Shown here: positions 48,953-58,424 of the stretch, in pieces
How the letters are laid out: each line of letters begins with the position of its first letter
How positions within the stretch are numbered: the first letter of the stretch is position 1
DNA from: CAYXTW01 sp964452645
Lineage (GTDB): Bacteria > Zixibacteria > MSB-5A5 > GN15 > PGXB01
Direction of reading: 5' to 3'
DNA length: 64,000 bases
Assembly (NCBI GenBank): GCA_964452645.1
Contig: CAYVMO010000005.1
Coordinates: 75,660 to 139,659, forward strand
Made by a program: the position numbers and the translations under genes
Notes under the pieces: model-generated
Seen by the model: only the letters and a program-made list of their open reading frames with translations
Databases searched by the model: none
What the model was told of the DNA's origin: nothing

Positions 48953-50320
48953 ATGAAAAGAGTAAATCAGGCCGCATTGATATTTTCCCTTATATTTATA
49001 TTCCCCTGTCAATCTCTTTTCGGATTAAGCAGAGATGAGGCCAGAGATTTATCCGAGAGCATAAATAAGGGATTTACTGAGGCCGAAAACCAGGCCGGCA
49101 ATTTTAATGTCAACGGCACGATACAAGATTATCTGGCTTTTGCCGCGCTTCATAATCCCGGGCTTAAGTCGGCTTTCTATGATTGGCAGTCCACCCTGAA
49201 AAAAGAAGGTGTGGTCGAAGCCCTGCCGGATCCGATGATTTCCTACGGGTACTTTATTAAGAATGTCGAAACGCGGGTAGGCCCCCAGGAGCAGAAGTTC
49301 GGCATCAGGCAGACTATTCCCTGGTTCGGGACATTGGGCGCCAAGGGCGATATGGCCTTCGAAGCCTCCAATATAGCTTTTCAAAAATATCAAAAGACCA
49401 AGCTCGAACTCTTTTATAAAGTAAAAAGCGCCTACTATGATTACTGGTTTCTGGGGCGTGAAATCGAATTAACCAGAGAGAATATGGAACTTTTACAATT
49501 CTGGGAATCGGTTGCCCGAACCAAATATAAAGTCGCTCAGCAGACACACCATGATGTAATAAAAGCACAGGTCGAGCTGGGCAAGCTGGACGATGATTTA
49601 AAGACTCTGGAAAGCATGGTACAGCCGATTTCAGCCAGATTAAGTTCGGTTTTAAATCTCCCCGATTCCGTCCTTTTGCCGATACCGGCCTCGATAACGG
49701 AAGACGAAACCGCCGCCGTTCGGGACATAATTGTCGAGAAAGTATTAAGTTTCAACCCTGATTTAAAATCTATTGAAAATCTGATCGAAAAAGAAAAGGC
49801 CGATGTCCGCCTTGCGAATAAGAGCTGGTTTCCCGATTTTACTTTCGGCGTCGATTATATTCAAACCGGGCCAGCTCTTAATCCGACTATGGCGGAAAGC
49901 GGCAAAGATCCTTTAATGGTAAGTTTTAATGTAAATATCCCCATCTGGTGGGGAAAATATAAATCAAAGCAGGATGAAGCCAGAGCTCGTTACAAATCCG
50001 CTCAGTACAGTCTGAATGACACCCGGAATAAGTTAATCGAATCGGCTGAACAATTGATTTTTGAATATGACGATGCCTTGAGGAAAATCAGGCTCTATCG
50101 CGACGGTCTTGTACCTGAAGCGGAAGAATCATTAAATGCGACTTTCGCGGCATACGAAGCGGGAAATGCCGATTTTCTAAATGTTCTTGATGCACAAAGA
50201 CAGCTTTTGGATTTCCAACTCATGCTGGATAGATCCAGAAGAAATCAAGCCGTTAAGAAGGCCGCATTGGAAGTTATTACCGGCGAAAATTTAGACGGGC
50301 ATGTTAAACAAAAGGAGTAA
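48953..50320 (+). CDS. cusC: Outer-membrane efflux channel, TolC/CusC family
   Basis: This is an exported protein of about 455 residues. The signal peptide is MKRVNQAALIFSLIFIFPCQSLFG. The body shows the two-fold repeat of TolC-family channels: long helices with NPGLKSAFYDWQSTLKKEG and YEAGNADFLNVLDAQRQLLDFQ, the last a classic TolC-family ending. I chose the ATG at 48953 because it starts the signal peptide, follows GGGAAGG, and lies after the predicted sigma-54 start point. It forms the outer-membrane exit for the CusBA pump encoded next. Confidence 0.9.
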   Translation: MKRVNQAALIFSLIFIFPCQSLFGLSRDEARDLSESINKGFTEAENQAGNFNVNGTIQDYLAFAALHNPGLKSAFYDWQSTLKKEGVVEALPDPMISYGYFIKNVETRVGPQEQKFGIRQTIPWFGTLGAKGDMAFEASNIAFQKYQKTKLELFYKVKSAYYDYWFLGREIELTRENMELLQFWESVARTKYKVAQQTHHDVIKAQVELGKLDDDLKTLESMVQPISARLSSVLNLPDSVLLPIPASITEDETAAVRDIIVEKVLSFNPDLKSIENLIEKEKADVRLANKSWFPDFTFGVDYIQTGPALNPTMAESGKDPLMVSFNVNIPIWWGKYKSKQDEARARYKSAQYSLNDTRNKLIESAEQLIFEYDDALRKIRLYRDGLVPEAEESLNATFAAYEAGNADFLNVLDAQRQLLDFQLMLDRSRRNQAVKKAALEVITGENLDGHVKQKE

Positions 50321-50377
50321 ATGATGAGGTCAATCAATTCCGCGCCGACATGGGCGGCTATAACCATTAAGGATTAA
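50321..50377 (+). CDS. Possible 18-residue mini-protein inside the efflux operon
   Basis: ATG at 50321 abuts the cusC stop and follows AAGGAG at a good distance. It encodes MMRSINSAPTWAAITIKD. A true small protein or a coupling frame are both possible. There is no known counterpart. Confidence 0.25.
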   Translation: MMRSINSAPTWAAITIKD

Positions 50378-50397
50378 ATGTCCGGGAGAGATAAGTC

Positions 50398-52353
50398 ATG
50401 ACTGAGAAAAAAAATATGAAAAAACTTATCAAGGGATTGATTCCGACCGGAACGTCCGGGGTGGTTGGCTTGATAATCATCGCGATCGTGGCCTTCTCCC
50501 TGGGCAGCTTCTTTACCGGCGGGAGTTCATCCCCGGGTGAAGAAGCAGACTTGAATAATCACTCCGAAGCGGCGAGTTCCGAGCCGACCATCTGGACCTG
50601 TTCCATGCATCCACAGATCAAACTGCCTAAACCGGGTAAGTGCCCGATTTGCGGTATGGACCTGATACCGCTTGAATCCGGAGGTGCCGGGGAACTTGGT
50701 CCCAGAGAAATCAAGTTGTCCGAAACAGCCAGGCAGATTGCCCGGATAGAAACCACCCCGGTCAGAAGAAGCACTGCCGAAGCCGAAATCCGGATGGTTG
50801 GAAAACTCGATTACAACGAAACCAAAGTCTCATATATAACCGCCTGGTACCCCGGACGTATCGACAAACTGTTTGTTAATTTCACCGGAACGACCGTGAA
50901 AAAAGGAGAACAAATGGCCTACATTTATTCTCCCGAAATGATTGCGGCTCAGGAAGAGCTTCTTCAGGCAAAGAAAGCTGTCAAAACGATTACGGACGGC
51001 AGTTCGATATTAAAAAGTACTGCTCAGGCGACTTTGGCCGCTGCGAGGGACAAATTAAGATTGTACGGGCTTTCCGATGATCAGATCAACGAAATCGAAT
51101 CCTTAAGGGAAATACCTGATCATATATCAATCCTCGCACCGGCCGGCGGCGTTGTCGTTGATAAGCATGTGAACGAAGGTATGTATGTGCAGACCGGTAT
51201 GCGATTATATACGATAGCCGACCTGTCGGAATTGTGGGCTTTTTTTGATGCCTACGAATCGGATTTGCCCTGGATTAAATTAAACCAGGATGTCAAATTT
51301 ACATCGCTATCATTTCCGGGCGAAATATTCAGGGCCAAAATAGATTTTATTGACCCTATCCTTGATCCCAAAACAAGGACCGTGAAAGTTCGTGCCGTCG
51401 TCGATAATAGCGATGGTCGTCTAAAACCGGATATGTTTATCAGTGGCGTTTTGAAATCGCGTTTGAATTTATCGGGTAAAGTGGCCGCCGGGAATTCCTA
51501 TGAATCACCTCTCCTGATTCCGGTAACCGCGCCGCTTATAACCGGAACAAGGGCGGTTGTTTATGTTGAGAAGCAAAATGACGACGAAGGATCGATTTTC
51601 GAAGGCCGCGAGATAACTCTCGGCCCTCGTGCCGGTAATTTCTATATAGTCAAATCCGGTCTTGAAGAAGGTGATATGGTTGTCACCAATGGTGCCTTTA
51701 AAATCGATGCCGAGCTTCAGATCCAGGCGAAGCCGAGTATGATGCTTCCTGAAAGCGGAATAACGCCGGCCGGACATGATCATGGGCAGCAGCAGCGTGA
51801 GGCAGGCGAAAATTCCGATAAAAAGAATTACACTGATGGTACCGCCGAATATCAATTCGGCGCTTCAAGTAGAATCGATAGTTGCGAAGAAGTTCAAAAA
51901 GCGTTAATACCGGTTTATGATGCCTACTTTGCAGTTCAGATGGCGCTTGCCGATGATGATTTGGACAGGTCAAAGGAGGCATTTAAAAGATTGTCGAATA
52001 GTGCGAAAAATGTCGATATGTCGCTGTTTAAAGATGACGCGCATGTTCGCTGGATGAAAATCTATAACGAGTTGATAAATCTGTCTGAAGAAGGTTCCGG
52101 TTCGAAAGACCTGGAAAACGCCAGAAAGATATTTTACTCCCTGTCCCAGGCGGCCATTGAACTCCATGATACTTTCGGACATGCCTCCGACCAGGATTTT
52201 TTCCTGACTTACTGTCCTATGGCGAATAACAACAAAGGTGCCTATTGGTTGCAAACGGTTGATACCGTCTATAATTCATTTTACGGCCAGACGATGTTGC
52301 GATGTGGCGAGATCAAGCAGAAACTGGCCCGGGGAAGCACAAACGGAGACTAA
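50398..52353 (+). CDS. cusB: Periplasmic adaptor of a metal RND efflux system, CusB family
   Basis: This is a 651-residue membrane-fusion protein. An N-terminal membrane anchor (VVGLIIIAIVAFSLGSFF) is followed by a heavy-metal-binding module with TCSMHPQIKLPKPGKCPICGMDLIP at about 62-86. The hairpin and lipoyl region includes GRIDKLFVNFTGTTVKKGEQ and ILAPAGGVVVDKHVNEGMYV, then beta-barrel DPILDPKTRTVKVRAVVDN. The last 150 residues (VYDAYFAVQMALADDDLDRS, then FFLTYCPMAN) match DUF3347, often fused to CusB in FCB bacteria. It links the inner-membrane pump CusA to the outer channel. GGGAGAG precedes the ATG. Confidence 0.93.
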   Translation: MTEKKNMKKLIKGLIPTGTSGVVGLIIIAIVAFSLGSFFTGGSSSPGEEADLNNHSEAASSEPTIWTCSMHPQIKLPKPGKCPICGMDLIPLESGGAGELGPREIKLSETARQIARIETTPVRRSTAEAEIRMVGKLDYNETKVSYITAWYPGRIDKLFVNFTGTTVKKGEQMAYIYSPEMIAAQEELLQAKKAVKTITDGSSILKSTAQATLAAARDKLRLYGLSDDQINEIESLREIPDHISILAPAGGVVVDKHVNEGMYVQTGMRLYTIADLSELWAFFDAYESDLPWIKLNQDVKFTSLSFPGEIFRAKIDFIDPILDPKTRTVKVRAVVDNSDGRLKPDMFISGVLKSRLNLSGKVAAGNSYESPLLIPVTAPLITGTRAVVYVEKQNDDEGSIFEGREITLGPRAGNFYIVKSGLEEGDMVVTNGAFKIDAELQIQAKPSMMLPESGITPAGHDHGQQQREAGENSDKKNYTDGTAEYQFGASSRIDSCEEVQKALIPVYDAYFAVQMALADDDLDRSKEAFKRLSNSAKNVDMSLFKDDAHVRWMKIYNELINLSEEGSGSKDLENARKIFYSLSQAAIELHDTFGHASDQDFFLTYCPMANNNKGAYWLQTVDTVYNSFYGQTMLRCGEIKQKLARGSTNGD

Positions 52354-52355
52354 AT

Positions 52356-55300
52356 ATGACCGAGCCGAATATTGAATACAGCAAGCCAACTCTTCTTGAT
52401 AAGATAATCAGGTATTGTCTGGAAAATAAGCTCGTAGTTATTCTAGTTACTTTGTTGTTTATTGCCTGGGGAATTATTGTAGCGCCCTTTGACTGGAATA
52501 TAAAATCTCTGCCGCGAAATCCGGTACCGGTCGACGCAATTCCTGATATTGGTGAAAACCAGCAAATCGTCTTTACCGAGTGGATGGGACGTTCGCCTCA
52601 GGATGTCGAGGATCAAATTACTTATCCATTGACGGTTTCTCTGCTTGGTATACCGGGCGTTAAAACAATCAGGAGTTATTCGTTTTTCGGCTTTTCCTCT
52701 ATTTATGTGATATTTAAAGATGAAGTGGAATTTTATTGGTCACGTTCACGAGTCCTGGAAAAATTAAATTCGCTTCCCGAAGGAACGCTGCCCCAGGGCG
52801 TTCAACCGAGATTGGGCCCGGATGCGACAGCTTTGGGACAGGTATTCTGGTACTCTCTCGAAGGGCGGGATGAAAAAGGCAATCCTACCGGGGGATGGGA
52901 CCTGAATGAACTGAGGTCGATCCAGGATTGGACGGTCAGGTATGCGTTGCAGTCAGCCGATGGTGTTGCCGAGGTCGCATCGGTCGGAGGCTTTGTGCAG
53001 GAATATCAGATCGATGCCAATCCTGACGCCATGAGAGCTTTCAAAGTCAAACTCACCGATATCTTTAACGCCGTGAAGATGTCGAATGTCGATGTCGGCG
53101 CCAGGACGATTGAAATTAACAAGGTCGAATATGTAATTCGCGGACTCGGATTTATCAAGAACCTGAAGGATATCGAAAACAGCGTTATTAAAGAAACAGA
53201 TAATGTTCCGGTCAGAATCAAGGATGTGGCCACCGTTTCATTGGGCCCCGCTCTAAGGCGAGGCGCACTTGATAAAGGTGGTTCCGAAGTCGTCGGCGGT
53301 GTCGTTGTCGTACGATATGGTGAAAACCCGTTGTCAACGATAAAAAATGTAAAGCGAAAGATTGAAGAGATTTCGCCCGGTTTACCGAAAAAAATTCTGC
53401 CCGACGGGACCGTATCACAGGTCAGGATTGTACCGTTTTATGACAGAACCGGATTGATATATGAAACTCTGGGAACTCTCAACACTGCTTTGGTAGATGA
53501 AATCCTGGTTACCATTATCGTTGTTATTATCATGGTCATGCATATTCGGAGTTCGGCGCTTATATCCGGCTTACTTCCCCTGACCGTCTTGATGGTTTTT
53601 ATAGCCATGAAAATGTTTAAAGTGGATGCCAATATTGTCGCCCTTTCGGGTATTGCCATTGCTATCGGGACAATTGTAGATATGGGTATCGTTATATGCG
53701 AAAATATACTAAAACATCTGGATGCGGCGCCCGAGGGCGCGAACCGGCTGGAAGTAATCTTTCGCGGCGCCTCCGAGGTGGGCAGCGCGGTTCTTACGGC
53801 TATCGCCACGACAGTGGTGTCGTTTTTACCGGTATTTACGATGCAAGCTGCGGAAGGAAAATTATTTAAACCACTCGCATATACCAAGACTTTTGCGTTA
53901 GTAGCATCGGTTATAGTTGCCCTGACAATCATTCCGCCATTCGCCCATATTCTATTTACCAAAGGCAAGCGTATATCTCGCGGATTGAAACTTCTGCCCA
54001 TCGGGCTTATCTTAGCCGGGATAACTGCATGGTTATGGTCGTTCTGGCTATCAGGTACGGCGCTAATTATTATTGCCGGATATCTGCTGTTTAAAGACAG
54101 ATTACCCCAAAAGATAACCGATAGATTACCCAAGTATTTCAATTATATAATTGTAATCGCCATAGCCGGTATACTGGCCAAACACTGGTTGCCGCTGGGA
54201 GTGGAGGCGGGATTTATCCTGAATTTTATTTTTGTATCATTATTACTCGGTTCTGTTCTATATTTATTTCAGCTTCTTATAAAAGTCTATGAGCCGGTGC
54301 TACGATGGTGCCTTGACCACAAACTACTGTTCATTACATTCCCAATAGTTTTAATCATCCTGGGTGCTTCGATATGGCTTGGATTCGACAAAATATTTGG
54401 TTTCGTACCGGACTGGTTCAAATCGAATTCATTGTATTCCGGTTTGAATCATACATTTCCCGGACTGGGTAAAGAGTTTATGCCAAATCTCGATGAAGGC
54501 TCTTTCCTTTATATGCCGACGACAATGCCGCATGCGTCGATAGGAGAAGCGCTTGACGTCCTTCAGTACCAGGATAAGGCGTTTAACAGCATCCCTGAGA
54601 TAGAATCAGTGGTCGGCAAACTGGGTCGGGTTGATTCGCCGCTCGATCCCGCCCCGATCTCTATGATTGAAACGATTATCAATTATAAGCCGGAGTACAA
54701 GACGGATAAGAATGACAAGAGAATCAAATTTAAATACGACTATGACAGGGATGAATTCGTACGCGATGAATTCGGCGAATTGATTCCCGATAATGACGGT
54801 CGACCGTATCGTCAATGGCGTGAAAATATAAAATCGCCCGATGATATCTGGAAAGAAATCGTCAAGGCGGGGAAACTCCCGGGCACCACTTCGGCACCAA
54901 AACTTCAGCCGATTGCGGCCCGAATAGTCATGCTTCAGTCCGGGATGCGCGCCCCGATGGGGGTTAAAATCAAAGGCCCGAATTTGGAGACAATCGAAAA
55001 AGTCGGTTTTGAAATTGAAAAATTCTTAAAAGAAGTCCCCGAGATCGAACCTTCGGCAGTAGTGGCTGACAGGATTGTCGGCAAGCCCTACCTCGAAATC
55101 GAAATTAACAGAGAAGCTATTGCCCGTTACGGTATCAGCATTCGCAAAGTTCAGGACATTATCGAAGTAGCTATAGGAGGCAAGCCGATAACGACCACGG
55201 TCGAAGGCCGGGAGCGTTATGCGGTAAGAGTAAGATATCAGCGGGAACTTCGAAATTCCATCGAGTCATTAGGCGAGATTCTGGTGCCGACCGACGGCGG

Positions 55301-56150
55301 CGCGCAGATACCGCTTATTGAACTGGCCGATATTAAGTTCGTACGCGGACCGATGGTCATCAAATCCGAAGATACATTTCTTTTGGGTTATGTAATCTTT
55401 GACAAGAAGCCGGGTTTTGCGGAAGTAGACGTTGTCCGGGCCGCTCAAAAATATCTTGACCGGAAGGCCGAAGCCGGTGAGTTTATTATTCCCGCCGGTG
55501 TAAGTTATACTTTTGCCGGAAGCTATGAAAATGAAATTCGTTCCGAAAAAAGGCTTAAAATAGTCCTGCCCCTGGCACTTATCATTATATTCCTTATTCT
55601 CTATTTCCAATTTAAGAGAGTATCGATATCATTACTCGTCTTCTCCGGAATCTTCGTGGCATGGGCCGGCGGATTCCTGATGCTCTGGTTATACGGTCAG
55701 GGATGGTTTCTGAATTTTTCATTATTCGGAATCGATTTCAGAGAGCTTTTCCATATTCGGACATATAATCTCTCGGTAGCGGTCTGGGTCGGTTTCCTGG
55801 CCCTGTTTGGAATAGCCAGCGATAATGGTGTAATAATATCCACGTATTTAAATCAGGTATTTGCAAGTGATAAGCCAAAGACAGTTAAAGAAATCAAAGA
55901 TGCAACGGTCAAGGCTGGACTGCGCAGAATAAGACCGGCTTTGATGACTTCGGCAACAACTATACTAGCGCTGGTGCCGGTGCTGACTTCGACCGGCCGC
56001 GGTTCGGATATAATGGTCCCGATGGCAATCCCGTCCTTCGGCGGTATGACAATCGTTCTTATTACCGTATTTCTGGTGCCTGTACTATACAGTGCCGTCG
56101 CGGAGTTTAAGCTTAAAAGAACGCCTGCTCGCGTCGAGGGTAGTGAGTAA
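52356..56150 (+). CDS. cusA: Heavy-metal RND efflux pump, CusA family (long form)
   Basis: This is an inner-membrane proton-driven Cu/Ag exporter of about 1,264 residues, 200 longer than E. coli CusA. The family marks include DAIPDIGENQQIVFTEW, GRSPQDVEDQITYPLTVSLL, LGPDATALGQVFWY, ALSGIAIAIGTIVDMGIVICEN, MLQSGMRAPMGVKIKG and MPNLDEGSFLYMP. The extra length is mainly additional membrane segments at about 545-690 (for example LIIIAGYLLFKD, FILNFIFVSLLLGSVLYLF) and an insertion near 770-830. The start at 52356 has GGAG upstream and begins two bases after the cusB stop. Confidence 0.95.
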   Translation: MTEPNIEYSKPTLLDKIIRYCLENKLVVILVTLLFIAWGIIVAPFDWNIKSLPRNPVPVDAIPDIGENQQIVFTEWMGRSPQDVEDQITYPLTVSLLGIPGVKTIRSYSFFGFSSIYVIFKDEVEFYWSRSRVLEKLNSLPEGTLPQGVQPRLGPDATALGQVFWYSLEGRDEKGNPTGGWDLNELRSIQDWTVRYALQSADGVAEVASVGGFVQEYQIDANPDAMRAFKVKLTDIFNAVKMSNVDVGARTIEINKVEYVIRGLGFIKNLKDIENSVIKETDNVPVRIKDVATVSLGPALRRGALDKGGSEVVGGVVVVRYGENPLSTIKNVKRKIEEISPGLPKKILPDGTVSQVRIVPFYDRTGLIYETLGTLNTALVDEILVTIIVVIIMVMHIRSSALISGLLPLTVLMVFIAMKMFKVDANIVALSGIAIAIGTIVDMGIVICENILKHLDAAPEGANRLEVIFRGASEVGSAVLTAIATTVVSFLPVFTMQAAEGKLFKPLAYTKTFALVASVIVALTIIPPFAHILFTKGKRISRGLKLLPIGLILAGITAWLWSFWLSGTALIIIAGYLLFKDRLPQKITDRLPKYFNYIIVIAIAGILAKHWLPLGVEAGFILNFIFVSLLLGSVLYLFQLLIKVYEPVLRWCLDHKLLFITFPIVLIILGASIWLGFDKIFGFVPDWFKSNSLYSGLNHTFPGLGKEFMPNLDEGSFLYMPTTMPHASIGEALDVLQYQDKAFNSIPEIESVVGKLGRVDSPLDPAPISMIETIINYKPEYKTDKNDKRIKFKYDYDRDEFVRDEFGELIPDNDGRPYRQWRENIKSPDDIWKEIVKAGKLPGTTSAPKLQPIAARIVMLQSGMRAPMGVKIKGPNLETIEKVGFEIEKFLKEVPEIEPSAVVADRIVGKPYLEIEINREAIARYGISIRKVQDIIEVAIGGKPITTTVEGRERYAVRVRYQRELRNSIESLGEILVPTDGGAQIPLIELADIKFVRGPMVIKSEDTFLLGYVIFDKKPGFAEVDVVRAAQKYLDRKAEAGEFIIPAGVSYTFAGSYENEIRSEKRLKIVLPLALIIIFLILYFQFKRVSISLLVFSGIFVAWAGGFLMLWLYGQGWFLNFSLFGIDFRELFHIRTYNLSVAVWVGFLALFGIASDNGVIISTYLNQVFASDKPKTVKEIKDATVKAGLRRIRPALMTSATTILALVPVLTSTGRGSDIMVPMAIPSFGGMTIVLITVFLVPVLYSAVAEFKLKRTPARVEGSE

Positions 56151-56709
56151 CATGATTCCTGATAAATCCATGATAAAAATAATTTGACCGGCATTGATCT
56201 TTAAGGAATCCTCTTATTCCGCGTTTTTCTATTTTTTTATTCCATTACAATAGCATCGTATCTGGAAGTTAACTCCTTCGTCCAAACTAATTTCCACGAT
56301 TCTTCGAATTTTTTTGTCGCTTTCAAACCGAAATATTCCCGGTCGTTGTATTGGGTGATTCCCTGCTGCCAGCCATTGGTTGAGCGGCAAAAGAAACGAC
56401 CGCTCGATCGACTGTGCAAAATACATACACAGGAAGATAAAAATGAAGTTATTTGAAAATTTCGCTTCCCGGGTGGGGCTACTATAGAACTTCTGGTCAG
56501 CGGTTGGACATTTGCCGTTTTTTTCGACCATCAGGGGAAATGCCCGCTGTTATCGGTTTATCCGGGCTTATAAATATTTCGATATTCGATTATTTGGGAT
56601 TAAGCTCTCTAATCAACTTGACGATAACAATTCATAGGTACTGAACAAAAAACATTTCGGGAAAACCATAGAGATCAAGGCGATAAAAACCTATAAGAAG
56701 GAGTATCAG
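56151..56709. other. Gene-free stretch with a possible gene remnant
   Basis: There is no convincing gene. A weak hairpin (GGAAT/ATTCC near 56203-56218, then TTTTT) may end the cus operon. On the reverse strand 56419-56237 encodes protein-like sequence (NGWQQGITQYNDREYFGLKA, then ESWKLVWTKELTSRYDA) without a good start, perhaps the decayed C-terminus of a lost gene. Confidence 0.4.
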
Positions 56710-57303
56710 ATGAAACGAATCCTTTTAATGTGCGCGGTAATTTGTCTGATCATTTCGGTGTCAGCCAGTGCGCAGTGGACCGATTTCAAAGGGCAGACCT
56801 GGCTAAGTGGCCATCTTGGCTACGCATTCGGGATGGGCGATGCCTTTGTGAATTACACGGAGCCCTATACCAATGCCAAATTTTCCAACGATGCCGGAAT
56901 CGGATTTGGCGGGCAGTTTTACTATGGCCTGCAGGACAAGCTGTTGATCGGCGGCGAGTTGTTGATACAACGATATACCGCTAAAATGACCACGCCGGCG
57001 AATCTGTCACTGGGAATTCCGGAGATGGATTTATCCGATAGCCAGACCGAATTAAACATCCTTGTCAATACTCTCTATGCCGTAAATCAGACTCGGAGTT
57101 CAACCTTGTTCCTGTCCGGCGGCACCGGGCTGTATGATTTCGGTGGTATGCAGTTGGGTCTTAATACCGGTCTTGTTTGGCGCCAACAAGTTTCCGATAA
57201 TGTTTATCTTGTGGGCATGCCGAGATTCCACGTTGTTTTTACCGACAATACACCGATGATGATTCAATTGACGATGGGAGCCCAGTTCTCATTGGGCGGT
57301 TGA
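56710..57303 (+). CDS. Small outer-membrane beta-barrel protein
   Basis: This is a 197-residue exported protein. The signal peptide is MKRILLMCAVICLIISVSASA, cut before QWTDF. The mature part has repeated amphipathic strands (WLSGHLGYAFGMGDAFVNY; GIGFGGQFYYGLQDKLLIGGEL; TMGAQFSLGG) resembling OmpA/OmpW-like eight-stranded barrels. AAGGAG lies seven bases before the ATG. It stands alone between gene-free stretches and ends in a clear terminator. Function unknown. Confidence 0.8.
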   Translation: MKRILLMCAVICLIISVSASAQWTDFKGQTWLSGHLGYAFGMGDAFVNYTEPYTNAKFSNDAGIGFGGQFYYGLQDKLLIGGELLIQRYTAKMTTPANLSLGIPEMDLSDSQTELNILVNTLYAVNQTRSSTLFLSGGTGLYDFGGMQLGLNTGLVWRQQVSDNVYLVGMPRFHVVFTDNTPMMIQLTMGAQFSLGG

Positions 57304-57331
57304 TTGAATCAGGTCATTTTGATTTCACAAG

Positions 57332-57356
57332 GGCAGGTTTAAAACCTGCCTTTTTT
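57332..57356 (+). terminator. Intrinsic terminator after the barrel gene
   Basis: GGCAGGTTT (57332-57340) pairs with AAACCTGCC (57342-57350), followed by TTTTTT. It lies about 30 bases after the stop. Confidence 0.9.
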
Positions 57357-57781
57357 AATTCAATTTGAAATACTTTCTTATATTATCATGACATAAAAAA
57401 TGGAATTAGAGTGGAGCGTTTATAGTTACGTACAATCAAATTCCGTCAGGTTTTGTTGAGTCCCCTCGATTTTAATCAATTTTGCCGCTGCAAAACGGTT
57501 AGAAAATATTAATATTAAATCTGCAATAGATAATTGGATTATTATACAATGGTGAGATAAATATGGCCCCAAATAAATAGGGTTCATAAGAACTATGCAG
57601 GCTTCGGCAGTTGATAAAACATATAGAAGGGGCATGTGCCCGATCGGAACCCAACTTATATCGCATAATGATAGGGTATTTATAATAAATATTTGATCAA
57701 GCACATGCCTTTACGAGGACTCAATCCGGGGGAAATCAGTCCACTGGATAGTCAAGGTTGTATACCAAGCGAATTTGTGCC
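57357..57781. other. AT-rich gene-free stretch
   Basis: I see no gene. A nine-base inverse repeat, GGCATGTGC (57631-57639) and GCACATGCC (57701-57709), is 61 bases apart and may be chance. Confidence 0.4.
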
Positions 57782-58186
57782 TTATGAATTTACCTTTCTT
57801 TGCGAATCGATTTTTGAACTTAGCTTATCTTGTATTTCAGCAACCAGCTTATCAAACGCAAACGGCTTATATAAGAGCGCGTCTATTCCCAGACTATATG
57901 CGTCGGCATAAGAAAATAATCCTCTAAATCCTGTCATAAGAATTATAATGATATTCTTATATTTTTCTTTGATATAATCTACAAGTTTAGGCCCAAGCAT
58001 TTCCGACATCCATACATCGGATACTACAACGTCGATATGATTTTTCTCCAGTATATTTATGGCTTCACCGGCAGAAGTCGCCGTAAAAGGATTAAATCCA
58101 TTCATTTCCAAATAAAGACTAATTTCATCGAGGAGGGTATCATCGCCATCTACGATAAGTACCGCAGGATTACTATTATTCATCAT
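57782..58186 (-). CDS. Single-domain response regulator (CheY-like)
   Basis: This is a 134-residue receiver domain with no output domain. Acidic residues are in VDGDD at 12-16, phosphoacceptor Asp57 is in VVSDVWM, the conserved Thr is in LMTGF, and Lys is in LLYKPFAF. It probably passes phosphate to or from a partner protein. The next reverse-strand gene, 238 bases upstream, is a GAF/PAS/HTH protein, but no kinase is directly linked. Start at the first or second Met is uncertain. Confidence 0.9.
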   Translation of the reverse strand: MMNNSNPAVLIVDGDDTLLDEISLYLEMNGFNPFTATSAGEAINILEKNHIDVVVSDVWMSEMLGPKLVDYIKEKYKNIIIILMTGFRGLFSYADAYSLGIDALLYKPFAFDKLVAEIQDKLSSKIDSQRKVNS

Positions 58187-58424
58187 TTTTCCTTACCGGT
58201 TTTGCAATTATGATTTCTTTTTTTCCCACCAGCTGGTTTTTATTACTTAAGCATCCTTGACTGCCTTTAATGACAAATTCTGTCATTAATTATCGTGAAT
58301 TTCAAATAACAATCAATAGGTAAAGTATAGGTAATATATGGGTATCATTAATACCCAATAACTTTCGTAATACTTATTATCAGACGGGTAACGAGTCTTA
58401 ATATTTATAACATCAAGTCTACTA

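Noticed and set aside
56229..56531. 100-codon reverse-strand frame after the cus operon
   Set aside because: It has no ribosome site and a mixed composition. A different frame in the same place looks more protein-like, so at most this is a decayed gene.
57631..57709. Nine-base inverse repeat 61 bases apart
   Set aside because: No T-run, no adjacent promoter and a long, structureless loop. Chance is adequate in AT-rich DNA.
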